Source: Telluria mixta
Lineage (GTDB): Bacteria; Pseudomonadota; Gammaproteobacteria; Burkholderiales; Burkholderiaceae_D
Assembly (NCBI RefSeq): GCF_029223865.1
Contig: NZ_CP119520.1
Coordinates: 2,046,001-2,110,000 of the forward strand
Length of the DNA: 64,000 nt
Direction: 5' to 3'
The notes below the pieces were generated by a model. That model had not been told where the DNA came from. It did not search any database and was given only the letters and a program-made list of their open reading frames with translations. Each line of letters opens with the position of its first letter. The first letter of the stretch is position 1. The position numbers and the translations under genes were made by a program. Below are positions 14,153-22,711 of this stretch, in pieces.

Positions 14153-15546
14153 TCTACCGTCTTGCGTGCCTGCTTGCCGCCCTGATGCTCTCTGCCTGCG
14201 CCGACGTCAGCATGCGCCCGTACGCGCGGCCGTCCGTGCCGGCCAAGACGGCATGGGCGAACTCGGCCAGCCTGCCGCTGTCCAAGACGGAACTGATCGC
14301 CCCGGACTGGTGGCATGAGTTCCGCGATCCCTACCTCGACCAGCTCGTCAGCCGTGCGCTGGCCGGCAACTTCGACCTGGCCGTGCTTGCCGCGCGCATC
14401 GGCGTTGCCAACGCGCAGATCGGAGAAGCGCGGGCCGGCGCGCTGCCCACGCTCGACGCGGGCGCGGGTGCGAGCTTCCAGAAGGTCACGGGTCAACCGT
14501 TCACGAAGCAGTTCAACCTGGCCACCCAGACGAACTGGGACATCGATATCTGGGGCAAGGTCGAGAAGGGCGTGCAGGCGCAGAAGGCCGAGTTTTCCGC
14601 CACCGAGGCCGACTGGCGCGCGGGTTATCTGAAACTCGTGTCGGACGTGTCGACGACGTATTTCCAGATCCTGCAGTTCGACGAGCAGATCGCCCAGCAG
14701 CACCAGACGCTGGCCCGCAACCGCGACATCCTGACGACGTACCAGGCGATGGCGCAGAACGGCCTCATCCCGCACACGCGCGTGCTGCAGCAATCGGCCG
14801 AGGTCAACCGCCTGAGCACGGAGCTGATCGAATTGCAGCGCCTGCGCGCACTGGCCGCCAATGCGCTGGCGACCTTGATCGGGGTGCCGGCCGGCGACTT
14901 CCAGATGCCCGCCGGGCGCCTGCAGGAGCGGGTGCGGGTGCCCGAGGTGCCGGGCGGCCTGCCGTCGCAATTGCTGAAACGCCGGCCCGACGTCGTCGCG
15001 GCCGAATACCGCGTGCTGGAAGCGTACGACCTGACGGGGCAGGCCAAGCTGGCGCAACTGCCGTCGATCAGCCTGACGGGGCGCGGCGGCACGTCCAGCT
15101 TCGCGCTGTCGACACTGCTGAAATCGTTCACCTTCGGCCTGCTGCCCAGCATTAATTTCCCGATCCTCGACCCCGGCGTGAAGGCGCGCGTGCGCACGAG
15201 CGAGGCGCAGACGAAGGTGGCCGAGCAGGCGTATCGCCAGACCGTCATGGCCGCGTTCGAAGACGTGGAGAACGCGCTCGTCAACCTGGAGGCGCACAAG
15301 AAGCAGCGCACAGAATTGCAGCAGCAGGTCGACCAGTTGCGGCTCGTGGCCAGCACGACGGATGCGCAGCGCAAGGAGGGGGTGGCGTCGCAGCTGGAAG
15401 TGTTCGAGACCGAGCGTTCCCTGCTGGGTGCCCAGCTGGCGCTGCTCGCCAACCAGCAGCAGATCCTGTCCGACACCGTGACGCTGTACAAGGCATTGGG
15501 CGGCGGCTGGCCGCCGGTGGAGGTGGCCGATGCGGCGCAGCATTGA
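14149..15546 (+). CDS. Outer-membrane efflux lipoprotein (NodT/TolC family), secretion-system exit duct
   Basis: 465 residues. A lipoprotein signal ends in L-S-A-C (Cys near residue 18), followed by two OEP repeats typical of TolC/NodT channels: D-P-Y-L-D-Q-L-V near 65, G-L-L-P-S-I-N-F-P-I-L-D-P-G-V near 335, and R-R-P-D-V near 280. It starts inside the HD-GYP gene (ATGA overlap) and is followed after 11 nt by the double-FHA gene, then the HlyD adaptor. With the C39 exporter and HlyD it completes a three-part type I secretion machine. Family members also serve RND pumps, but no RND gene is adjacent here. The czc operon has its own TolC. Confidence 0.9.
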   Translation: MIYRLACLLAALMLSACADVSMRPYARPSVPAKTAWANSASLPLSKTELIAPDWWHEFRDPYLDQLVSRALAGNFDLAVLAARIGVANAQIGEARAGALPTLDAGAGASFQKVTGQPFTKQFNLATQTNWDIDIWGKVEKGVQAQKAEFSATEADWRAGYLKLVSDVSTTYFQILQFDEQIAQQHQTLARNRDILTTYQAMAQNGLIPHTRVLQQSAEVNRLSTELIELQRLRALAANALATLIGVPAGDFQMPAGRLQERVRVPEVPGGLPSQLLKRRPDVVAAEYRVLEAYDLTGQAKLAQLPSISLTGRGGTSSFALSTLLKSFTFGLLPSINFPILDPGVKARVRTSEAQTKVAEQAYRQTVMAAFEDVENALVNLEAHKKQRTELQQQVDQLRLVASTTDAQRKEGVASQLEVFETERSLLGAQLALLANQQQILSDTVTLYKALGGGWPPVEVADAAQH

Positions 15547-15557
15547 GAGACGCTTCG

Positions 15558-17123
15558 ATGGCGCCTTATGAAGTCCTGGTGAGCAAGATGCAGGCATCGC
15601 CCGTGCAACACGTCGGCATCGTGCTCGAACCGCTGAACCATCCCGAGCTCGGGCCGGTCGCCATCGACGACGGCCTGTTCGCCATCGGCCGCACCGAGCA
15701 GCCGTTCGCCGCATATCCGCCCGAGATCGTGGCCGACCTGTCACGCCGCCATGCGCGCGTCTTCGTCGAGGGCGGCGACGCGTATATCGCCGACCTGGGC
15801 AGCAAGAACGGCACCACCGTCAACGGCGTGGCCCTCCGCCACGGCATCGTGCGGCTGCACGATGGCGACGAGGTCGGCCTCGCGCGCGTGCTCGCGTACC
15901 GCGTGCGGCTGCAGGCATCTGCACCCGCAGCGGCGCCGGTAGCGCGGCTCGCCAGCCTCACGCTGGAACCGGAACGTGCCGATCTCGGGCTGGAAGCCAT
16001 CGTCATCACCAGCTTTCCCTTCCTGATCAGCAAGGTCGACGACACGTTTGCGCGCTACAAGGAGAAGGAACCGCACCAGGTCGGCTATCTGTCGCGCCGT
16101 CACGCGCACATCTTCCTCAAGGCGGGCGTGCCGTACGTGGAAGACCTGGGCAGCACGAACGGCACCTTCATCGGCGCGGTGCGGCTCGACGAACATGCGC
16201 ACGCGCTCGAGGAGGGCGACGTGCTCGCGTTCGGCGGCCACCATTTCGTCTACCGCGTGCGCCTGCAATGGGAGCAGGCCGGGCCCGAGCCGACCGTCAC
16301 GCGGGTATCGTTGCCGTCGGCGGCCCAGGCCCCGGCAGCGATGGACGCGGACCATACCACGTTCGTCGCGTCCGCCGGCTCGTTCCTCGACATCTTTTGT
16401 GCCGACGACCAGCCCGGCGCGCAGGAAGACGAAGTGAACCCCGCAGCCAGCACGGAACCGGCCCCCGACACGCGCGGCAAGGCAGCGCTGATGACGGCCG
16501 CGCTGCTGGACGCGCTGGGCGGCGCCGGCGACACCGACCCCGCGCGCCTGCGCCGCTGGCTGGCCGTGGCGGGGGCGCTGGTGGTGGCGCTCATCCTGCT
16601 GTTCCAGCTGGCCGGCGCGCCGGAGCGGGCGTTGCAGGGCCTCGTCGACAGCGGCGATTTCGCAACCGCCGCCCGCCTCGCCGACGACCGCCTCGCGGGC
16701 GACCCGGACAATGCGGACGTGAAGGCGCTGGGCACGGAAGCCCTGCTGAAGGCGGAACTGCCGCAGTGGATGGCGGACCTGAAGGCGCGCCGCTTCGACC
16801 GCACTGTCCAGGCCGAGGCGCGCATGCGGCGCCTGAGCACCCACAATGCGGATGCCAGGGTGCTCGTGGCGGAAATCGCCTGGGTCGGCGACGTGGAACG
16901 GTTCGTCCATGCGCGCGGTGGCGCGGCGGCCCCCGTGCGCGACGCGGCCGACGGCGCGCGCCTGGGGCGGATGGTGCGCCAGTGGCAGGACGACCAGCCG
17001 GCACACCAGCGCGCGTTCGCGACGATCTCTGCCTACGTCCCGGCATTCCGCGACACGTATGCGCAGGCGGCCAGCGATTTGCGCAAGCTGGCCCTGACGG
17101 GAGGCGGCGATGGCAACGAGTAA
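15558..17123 (+). CDS. Membrane protein with two N-terminal FHA domains
   Basis: 521 residues from the ATG at 15558; an in-frame TTG 15 nt upstream is less likely. FHA domain 1 (about 15-110) shows I-G-R, S-R-R-H-A-R and S-K-N-G-T-T-V-N-G. FHA domain 2 (about 125-225) shows S-R-R-H-A-H and S-T-N-G-T-F-I-G. A linker leads to a single transmembrane helix near 335-356 and a C-terminal helical region that should be periplasmic. Tandem FHA domains imply reading of phosphothreonine marks made by the kinase at 7907-9940 and passing them across the membrane. It overlaps the HlyD gene by 14 nt, so the two are tightly coupled. The C-terminal region resembles nothing I recognise. Confidence 0.87.
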   Translation: MAPYEVLVSKMQASPVQHVGIVLEPLNHPELGPVAIDDGLFAIGRTEQPFAAYPPEIVADLSRRHARVFVEGGDAYIADLGSKNGTTVNGVALRHGIVRLHDGDEVGLARVLAYRVRLQASAPAAAPVARLASLTLEPERADLGLEAIVITSFPFLISKVDDTFARYKEKEPHQVGYLSRRHAHIFLKAGVPYVEDLGSTNGTFIGAVRLDEHAHALEEGDVLAFGGHHFVYRVRLQWEQAGPEPTVTRVSLPSAAQAPAAMDADHTTFVASAGSFLDIFCADDQPGAQEDEVNPAASTEPAPDTRGKAALMTAALLDALGGAGDTDPARLRRWLAVAGALVVALILLFQLAGAPERALQGLVDSGDFATAARLADDRLAGDPDNADVKALGTEALLKAELPQWMADLKARRFDRTVQAEARMRRLSTHNADARVLVAEIAWVGDVERFVHARGGAAAPVRDAADGARLGRMVRQWQDDQPAHQRAFATISAYVPAFRDTYAQAASDLRKLALTGGGDGNE

Positions 17124-18498
17124 TCAGCCGGGCAGCAAGCCCCTGCGCCCGCTGATCGGCGCGCTGGAAGACCACAGCGACGAGGGCATCGGCATCCTGA
17201 CCGCGACGCCGGCGCGTTTTACCCATCTGGCCATCTACGTGATGGTGGCGCTGGTGCTGGTCGGGCTGGCATGGTCGTTCTTCGGCCGGGCGGACGTGCT
17301 CGTCATGGCGCCGGGCACGCTCGTGCCGGCATCGGAGGTGCGCCGGCTGTATGCGCCCATCGACGGCGAACTGGCCAACATCTATATCGCGGATGGCCAG
17401 CCCGTGCTCAAGGGCGACGTGGTGGCGCGGCTGTACGCACGGGGTGCCATCGAGGCCGCGCGCAATGCGCTCGAGGCGCGCCTGAAGCTGGAAGACGCGG
17501 AACGCGAATGGAAGGAATTCCCGCAAAAGAAAGCCTTGTTGGACCAGCGGGTGGCCGCGCTCAAGGAAGCGATGGACACGGAGGAACGCCAGCACGAGCG
17601 CCGCCAGGCCGAGGGCACGAGCCGCCTCGCCGCCGGGCAGCGCGCGCAGGCGCAGGAAGCGCGCACGAACCTGGAAGACGCGCGCCGCGCACGGGATGCG
17701 GCGCGCGACGAGGCGGCCAAGTACGAGCGCCTGTTCGCGCTGCCGGGCGGCGGCGGGGTCTCGCAACTGCAGGTGGAGGGCAAGAAGAATGCGGTGCAGG
17801 CGGCCGAGAACGCGGTGCGCGTGGCGGAATCGCGCGTGAGCGAACTGTCGGCGCGCCAGAGCCTGGAAACCACCGAGGCCCGCTCGCAACTGGAGACGAG
17901 CGGCCAGCAGCTCGCCAGCCTGCGCCTGCAATACGAAGCGGCGACGCGCGAGGCCACCAATGTCGAGGAAAAGCTGCGGCTGCAGGTCCAGACGGCGCGG
18001 CTGGTGGCGGATGCGGCATCGCGCATCCAGTTCGAGAACATCGACAAGGACAATTTCCTGCGCATCCTTGCGCCCGTGGATGGCGTGATCACGGAGGTGA
18101 CGTCCACGCAGCCCGGCGACAAGATCCAGGCGAATACCCCGCTGGGCGGCATCGTGCCGAAGAACACGCGGCCCCTGCTCAAGATCGAGATTCCCGAACA
18201 GGACCGCGCCTTCCTGCGCGAGGGCTTGCCGGTGCAGGTGAAATTCAATGCCTTTCCCTACCAGCGCTACGGCATCATCAACGGCACCTTGCAGACCATC
18301 GCGCCCGCGACCCGCGCGTCGCCGCAGACGCGGCTGCCCGTATACGAAGGCCGCGTCGCCCTCGAGCGCGATCACTACACCGTGGGCGACACCTCGTACC
18401 CGCTGCGCTACGGCATGACGGCGAGCGCGGAAATCGTCGTGCGCAAGCGCCGCCTGATCGATCTGGCCTTCGACCCGTTCCGCCAGCTCGGCGGCTGA
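17110..18498 (+). CDS. HlyD-family membrane-fusion (adaptor) protein of the type I secretion system
   Basis: 462 residues. A cytoplasmic N-terminus of about 36 residues and one transmembrane helix (37-59, ending A-W-S-F-F-G) precede a barrel-lipoyl half (P-G-T-L-V-P, Y-A-P-I-D-G-E-L). A long Ala/Glu/Arg-rich coiled coil (about 120-320) follows, then the returning lipoyl half (I-L-A-P-V-D-G-V-I) and beta-barrel. This is the type I secretion adaptor layout rather than an RND adaptor, as there is an uncleaved anchor and no signal peptide. It would bridge the C39 ABC exporter and the outer-membrane duct encoded 1.6 kb upstream. It is the last gene of the operon. Confidence 0.92.
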   Translation: MATSNQPGSKPLRPLIGALEDHSDEGIGILTATPARFTHLAIYVMVALVLVGLAWSFFGRADVLVMAPGTLVPASEVRRLYAPIDGELANIYIADGQPVLKGDVVARLYARGAIEAARNALEARLKLEDAEREWKEFPQKKALLDQRVAALKEAMDTEERQHERRQAEGTSRLAAGQRAQAQEARTNLEDARRARDAARDEAAKYERLFALPGGGGVSQLQVEGKKNAVQAAENAVRVAESRVSELSARQSLETTEARSQLETSGQQLASLRLQYEAATREATNVEEKLRLQVQTARLVADAASRIQFENIDKDNFLRILAPVDGVITEVTSTQPGDKIQANTPLGGIVPKNTRPLLKIEIPEQDRAFLREGLPVQVKFNAFPYQRYGIINGTLQTIAPATRASPQTRLPVYEGRVALERDHYTVGDTSYPLRYGMTASAEIVVRKRRLIDLAFDPFRQLGG

Positions 18499-18514
18499 GA
18501 GCTTCTACTGCGGG

Positions 18515-19135
18515 CTACTGCGGCAAGCCGTTGTAGCCTTCGGACGCCGCCTTGAGCTGCAGGAAGACGACGTCGGCCGGCAGGGTCTCGCCCGCCCGGA
18601 GCTTGGTACGCGGGTCGTCCATCACGGGCGTGAGCATGAGCTTGCCTTCGACCCGGTCGGCGACGAACCAGGATTTCATCGCAGGCACGTGCACGACGAA
18701 ATCGCCGGCGCCGTGGCGATAGCGGCTGACGAGCCGTGCCACGGCCGCGTTGCCCAGTTCGGATGCCCGCCAGCCTTCGCGCGATCCGGTGACGAAGATC
18801 GACGTGGCCACGCGGTCGCCGACCTTGACGGGGTACAGGCTGCGCCGGATGTCGACGAGCAGCGTCTCCGGATCGGTGTTCCCGGTGAAGGCACGCAGGG
18901 CGTCGAGCTGGACCCGGTAGACCTGCAGCGGTTCGCCGAGCGTGGCCTGGCGCACCTCGGCCTCCGACTCGAAGCCGAGCGACGCATAGTTGCCGGCATT
19001 GACGATCTGCCTGAGCGTGGCCAGGCCATGCTGGGCGGCGGTGTCCTGGCTGTGGTTGGGGCGTGGCTGGCTCGTCTGGCAACCGCCGAGGAAGAGGACC
19101 AGCGCAACGATCACCGCGAAAGGAAATTTGCGCAT
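18515..19135 (-). CDS. Predicted lipoprotein of unknown function
   Basis: 206 residues from the ATG at 19135. The signal peptide ends in a lipobox L-G-G-C near residue 20. The mature part is mixed alpha/beta with no catalytic motif I recognise. The ATG lies 1 nt after the stop of the papain-like lipoprotein gene, so the pair is co-translated. It is convergent with the HlyD gene (16-bp gap). It might be an inhibitor or partner of the adjacent protease-like protein; this is inferred from position only. Confidence 0.75.
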   Translation of the reverse strand: MRKFPFAVIVALVLFLGGCQTSQPRPNHSQDTAAQHGLATLRQIVNAGNYASLGFESEAEVRQATLGEPLQVYRVQLDALRAFTGNTDPETLLVDIRRSLYPVKVGDRVATSIFVTGSREGWRASELGNAAVARLVSRYRHGAGDFVVHVPAMKSWFVADRVEGKLMLTPVMDDPRTKLRAGETLPADVVFLQLKAASEGYNGLPQ

Positions 19136-19136
19136 G

Positions 19137-19724
19137 TCAGTCACCTTTGTACGTGATGTTGTAATAGTCGTTCCAGTGGGTATGGTCGCCCGCGCGGCTG
19201 ACGTAATCGGCATACGTCATGATCGTTTCGGTGCCGCCGACCAGCGTATTCAGATCCGTATAAGGCTCGGGATCGTTGACGTCCACGTATTGCACGCCAT
19301 TCACGGTGAAATAACCTTTTACGACCATCATGTGGCCGCCGCCGCCGGGCCAGTGCCAGCTGAATGCGATGGGTTTCTTTTTGCAGTAAATCTGCGATTT
19401 GATCTGGCTGAACGTGAGCGCGGTATCGGAGGTCTGGTCGGCCGTAAAACCGTATTTCTCGTATTCCGGCCAGCCGCCGTTATTGCAGCTTCCGGAATTA
19501 TTTTCGCAGCACGTCGTGAGACCAAAACGGTTATTGGCTTCGACGCATTGGGCGACGTCATGGCCCAGGAAGCGCATGGTCATCTGGCCGCTCGCTGCCC
19601 AGCACCAGTTCGACGCCTGTTGCGGTAATTTCGGCACGTCGATCGTGGCTACCAACGGTGGATTACAACAGGCGGATAAAGTTCCCAATAAAAAAATTCC
19701 GCCAAGAACATGTGCGATTTTCAT
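19137..19724 (-). CDS. Papain-like (AvrRpt2/C70-type) cysteine protease lipoprotein
   Basis: 195 residues from the ATG at 19724, behind a GGAGG. A lipoprotein signal L-S-A-C places the lipidated Cys at 19. The catalytic pattern of the AvrRpt2-type papain-like family is visible: Q-Q-A-S-N-W-C-W-A-A with Cys41, G-G-G-G-H-M-M-V-V with His131, and V-D-V-N-D-P with Asp148/Asn150. Extra cysteines (60, 72, 73, 80, 114) suggest disulfides, consistent with an extracytoplasmic location. It is a possible processing enzyme, bacteriocin-like toxin or host-directed protease. The adjacent type I secretion system makes a link tempting, but the gene has a lipoprotein signal, not a GG leader. Confidence 0.78.
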   Translation of the reverse strand: MKIAHVLGGIFLLGTLSACCNPPLVATIDVPKLPQQASNWCWAASGQMTMRFLGHDVAQCVEANNRFGLTTCCENNSGSCNNGGWPEYEKYGFTADQTSDTALTFSQIKSQIYCKKKPIAFSWHWPGGGGHMMVVKGYFTVNGVQYVDVNDPEPYTDLNTLVGGTETIMTYADYVSRAGDHTHWNDYYNITYKGD

Positions 19725-19895
19725 TACGGCGACCTCCAGCGAGTTCAATCATTTATGTCGGGAAAAATCCATGATGGATAAACCCTTCTGCTAAAGGTAT
19801 ATGCAGATCGGTTGCGAACCCAACCATATTCCCCCGATTGGTTGAGGCCGCTCATTGATGAATAAAGCCATCTTTTAATGCGGTATCATTGCGTC

Positions 19896-20234
19896 ATGCG
19901 CCGCCTGATCCTCATCCTGCTGCTGGTCGTCTATCCATTCCAGGTCGCCCTGGCCGTGGCGGACAAGTGCTGCGCGATGACGCCTGCCGGCGTGAGTCAT
20001 CACAGCGTCGCCGCGGATGCCGGACCCGTGTTCGTAGTCGATGACGATGGCGCGGCCCTCGCCGATCCGCACTGCGCGGCCTGCACGTTCGGCCACACGG
20101 CCTGCCTGCCCGCGGCAAGCGTCGTCATCCCGGCCGAGCGCCGGCACGCTTCAAACATTGCCTTCTACCCGCCCTACCTCAAAGCGCCTCCCGCAAGTCG
20201 TCCCGAACGGCCGCAATGGCCTGTCGCCGCCTGA
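19896..20234 (+). CDS. czcI: CzcI-like small periplasmic metal-resistance protein
   Basis: 112 residues from the ATG at 19896, chosen because M-R-R-L-I-L-I-L-L-L begins a normal signal peptide. The mature part holds scattered Cys/His residues (K-C-C, S-H-H-S, D-P-H-C-A-A-C, G-H-T-A-C), as in the short CzcI proteins that precede czcC operons. It lies 66 bp before the TolC-type gene of the czcCBA operon, same strand. A regulatory or metal-binding role is assumed for the family, with no proven mechanism. The symbol is by position and length rather than strong similarity. Confidence 0.65.
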   Translation: MRRLILILLLVVYPFQVALAVADKCCAMTPAGVSHHSVAADAGPVFVVDDDGAALADPHCAACTFGHTACLPAASVVIPAERRHASNIAFYPPYLKAPPASRPERPQWPVAA

Positions 20235-20300
20235 CCCGCGCGCGGCGTTGATCCCTCACAAATCCCCGCGCGCCTGAATCGACCATTTTCAGGAGCACGT

Positions 20301-21506
20301 ATGAACACATCCAGACAAAAGCTGGCGGTGCTTGTTTTCGCATCCGCATTCGCCTGGCGCTGCGGCGCCGCCCCCATCGATTTATCCACAGCGATCCGGC
20401 TCGCCCTCGACCAGCCCGCCGCGCGCGCGGCCGCGCACGAGGTGGCGGCAAGCGACGCACTGGTCGGCCAGGCCGGCCGCCTGCCGAATCCCGAGCTGTC
20501 CTGGCTGCGCGAAGGCCAGCAGGCAGGTACGCGCACGACCACCGTGCAAATCAACCAGCCGATCGAGCTCGGCGGCAAACGCCGGGCCCGCGTTGCCCTC
20601 GCCCAGGGTGCGGCCGACGTCGCGCGCGGCGACCGGCTGGCGCAGCGACTGGCCATCCGCGCCGACGTCATCGCCGCCTACCACGACGTCCTGATCGCCG
20701 GACACAGGCTCGCCCTCGCCCAAGCCTTGACGGACCTCGCGCGCCGGACCGTCGACGTGGCCGGCAAGCGCGTGGCGGCCGGAAAAATCTCGCCCATCGA
20801 CGAGACGCGGGCCCGCCTGGCCGCGGTCGACGCGTCGACCGCGCTGACCCAGGCGACGGCCGCGCTGGCCATCGCCCGCACGACGCTGGGCGCGCTGGTT
20901 GGCCGTCCTTCGGACACCCTCGCACTGGACGACGACAGCGAGCGGCTGCCGGACGCCGCCCCCATCGCTACCTTGCTGGCCCGTGAATCCGCCGCCGTCC
21001 ACCGCGCACGCGGCCAGCTCGCGGCGCGCCAGGCCCAGGCGGACGTCGAGCGGGCGGCGCGCGTCCCGGACGTGACCCTGTCCGTGGGCACGCAAAAGGA
21101 TGACCAGGTGGGCCGGCGCCAGGCCGTCGTCGGCCTGTCCGTGCCGCTGCCCCTGTTCAACCGCAACGAGGATGCGTTGCGCGCGGCCTTGCGCCGTACC
21201 GATGCAGCGAACGACGAACTGGCTGCTGCCCGGGTCGCGACGGCGGCGGCGCTGACGGCCGCGCACACGCGGTACGCAACGGCGAAACAAGAGGCCCGGC
21301 TGCTGCGCGACGACGTCGTGCCGGGTGCGAAGTCCGCGTACGAGCAGACGCTGAAAGGATTCGAGTACGGGAAGTTTTCCTTCCTGGACGTGCTCGACGC
21401 GCAGCGCACGTGGTTCCAGGTGCAGACGCGCCAGTGGGACAGCCTGGAAACCGCCTGGCGCGCCTGGGCCGACATCGAACGCCTCGCCGGCACCGATCAG
21501 GATTGA
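20301..21506 (+). CDS. czcC: Outer-membrane factor of heavy-metal efflux (CzcC type)
   Basis: 401 residues with signal peptide and two OEP/TolC repeats: L-A-L-D-Q-P-A-A-R near 30, L-P-N-P-E-L-S-W near 60, I-E-L-G-G-K-R near 90, and F-E-Y-G-K-F-S-F-L-D-V-L-D-A-Q near 350. It is first of three tightly spaced genes (10-11 bp gaps) for outer-membrane duct, adaptor and pump, the standard czcCBA order. It exports metal ions from periplasm to outside. CzcC is preferred over CusC because the partner pump has divalent-metal features. Confidence 0.88.
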   Translation: MNTSRQKLAVLVFASAFAWRCGAAPIDLSTAIRLALDQPAARAAAHEVAASDALVGQAGRLPNPELSWLREGQQAGTRTTTVQINQPIELGGKRRARVALAQGAADVARGDRLAQRLAIRADVIAAYHDVLIAGHRLALAQALTDLARRTVDVAGKRVAAGKISPIDETRARLAAVDASTALTQATAALAIARTTLGALVGRPSDTLALDDDSERLPDAAPIATLLARESAAVHRARGQLAARQAQADVERAARVPDVTLSVGTQKDDQVGRRQAVVGLSVPLPLFNRNEDALRAALRRTDAANDELAAARVATAAALTAAHTRYATAKQEARLLRDDVVPGAKSAYEQTLKGFEYGKFSFLDVLDAQRTWFQVQTRQWDSLETAWRAWADIERLAGTDQD

Positions 21507-21516
21507 AGAGAACACC

Positions 21517-22701
21517 ATGACGAAGAAACAGACCCTGGCGATCGCGCTGATGTGCGCGTTCGCCCTCCTCCTGGCTGGCCTGATGCTGTTCACGCGTCAG
21601 GACACGACGCCCACGAAGGACGCGCACGGCCATGACGACCGCGGCGCGGAAACCGGCGCAGCGGAAGATGCGGGCGCACGCGGCATCGCGATGACGGCGG
21701 CGCAGATCAAGGCCAACGGCATCGCCCTCGACACGGCCGCCCCGGCCACCTTGCGGCAGCGGCTGCACCTGCCCGCGCAAGTCAAAACCGACGCGGAACG
21801 CACCGTTGCGCTGGCCGCGCCCGCGCAGGGCATCGTGCAGGCCGTGCTGGTGTCGCCGGGCGCCCTGGTGCGCAAAGGGCAGGCGCTCGTGACGATCCAG
21901 AGCCCGGCCGTCGCGCAGTGGCGCGCCGACGCCGCCAGCGCGCGCCAGCGCCTGCAGCTCGCCCGCACGACGTACCAGCGTGAAAAGACGCTGTGGGACG
22001 AGCGCATCTCGGCCCGCCAGGACCTGGACGCCGCTGCGACGGCGATGAAGGAAGCGGAGATCGCCGCGCAGGCCGCGGCGCAGCATCTGGCCGCCCTCGG
22101 CATCGATGCGGGCACCGTGTCCGGCAGCGTCACGATACGCGCGCCGATCGCCGGCGTCGTCGTCGAGAAGCCTGCCGTCGTGGGCCAGGCCGTCGACGAA
22201 TCCAAACCGTTGCTCGCGATCGCCGACCTGTCGCACGTGTGGATCGAAGCGGCCGTGCCGGCCGACAGCCTGGGCCAGGTCGGCACCGGCATGGCGGCGA
22301 AGATCAGCGTGGGCACGCAGCCGGGCGAGATCGACGGCACCGTCGCATTCGTCGGCCCCGTGCTCGGCGAGACGACGCGCATGGCGACGGCACGCATCGT
22401 CCTGCCGAACCGCGATGCGCGCCTGCGACCGGGCATGCTGGCCAGTGTCGACCTGATGGGGCAGCAGGCGCAGGTGCCGGTGACGGTGTCCGGCGATGCC
22501 ATCCAGACGATCCACGAGCACAGCGTCGTATTCGTCCGCACGAAGGCCGGATTCGCGCTGCGCGACGTCGTGCCCGGGCGCTCGGACGGCAAGCGGATCG
22601 AGATCGTGCGCGGGCTGGCTGCGGGAGAAGTCGTCGCGGCCGGCGGCAGCTTCCTGCTGAAGGCGGACCTCGGCAAGAGCGAAGCCGGGCACGAGGACTG
22701 A
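21517..22701 (+). CDS. czcB: Periplasmic adaptor of heavy-metal RND efflux (CzcB type)
   Basis: 394 residues. An N-terminal anchor or signal (A-L-M-C-A-F-A-L-L-L-A-G-L) is followed by a His/Asp-rich segment (A-H-G-H-D-D), then hairpin, lipoyl and barrel domains typical of CzcB/CusB adaptors (V-S-P-G-A-L-V-R-K-G-Q-A-L, I-R-A-P-I-A-G-V-V near 200). It joins CzcA to CzcC. The spacing of 10 bp to czcC and czcA indicates a single operon. Confidence 0.9.
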   Translation: MTKKQTLAIALMCAFALLLAGLMLFTRQDTTPTKDAHGHDDRGAETGAAEDAGARGIAMTAAQIKANGIALDTAAPATLRQRLHLPAQVKTDAERTVALAAPAQGIVQAVLVSPGALVRKGQALVTIQSPAVAQWRADAASARQRLQLARTTYQREKTLWDERISARQDLDAAATAMKEAEIAAQAAAQHLAALGIDAGTVSGSVTIRAPIAGVVVEKPAVVGQAVDESKPLLAIADLSHVWIEAAVPADSLGQVGTGMAAKISVGTQPGEIDGTVAFVGPVLGETTRMATARIVLPNRDARLRPGMLASVDLMGQQAQVPVTVSGDAIQTIHEHSVVFVRTKAGFALRDVVPGRSDGKRIEIVRGLAAGEVVAAGGSFLLKADLGKSEAGHED

Positions 22702-22711
22702 CGAGGCGCCC

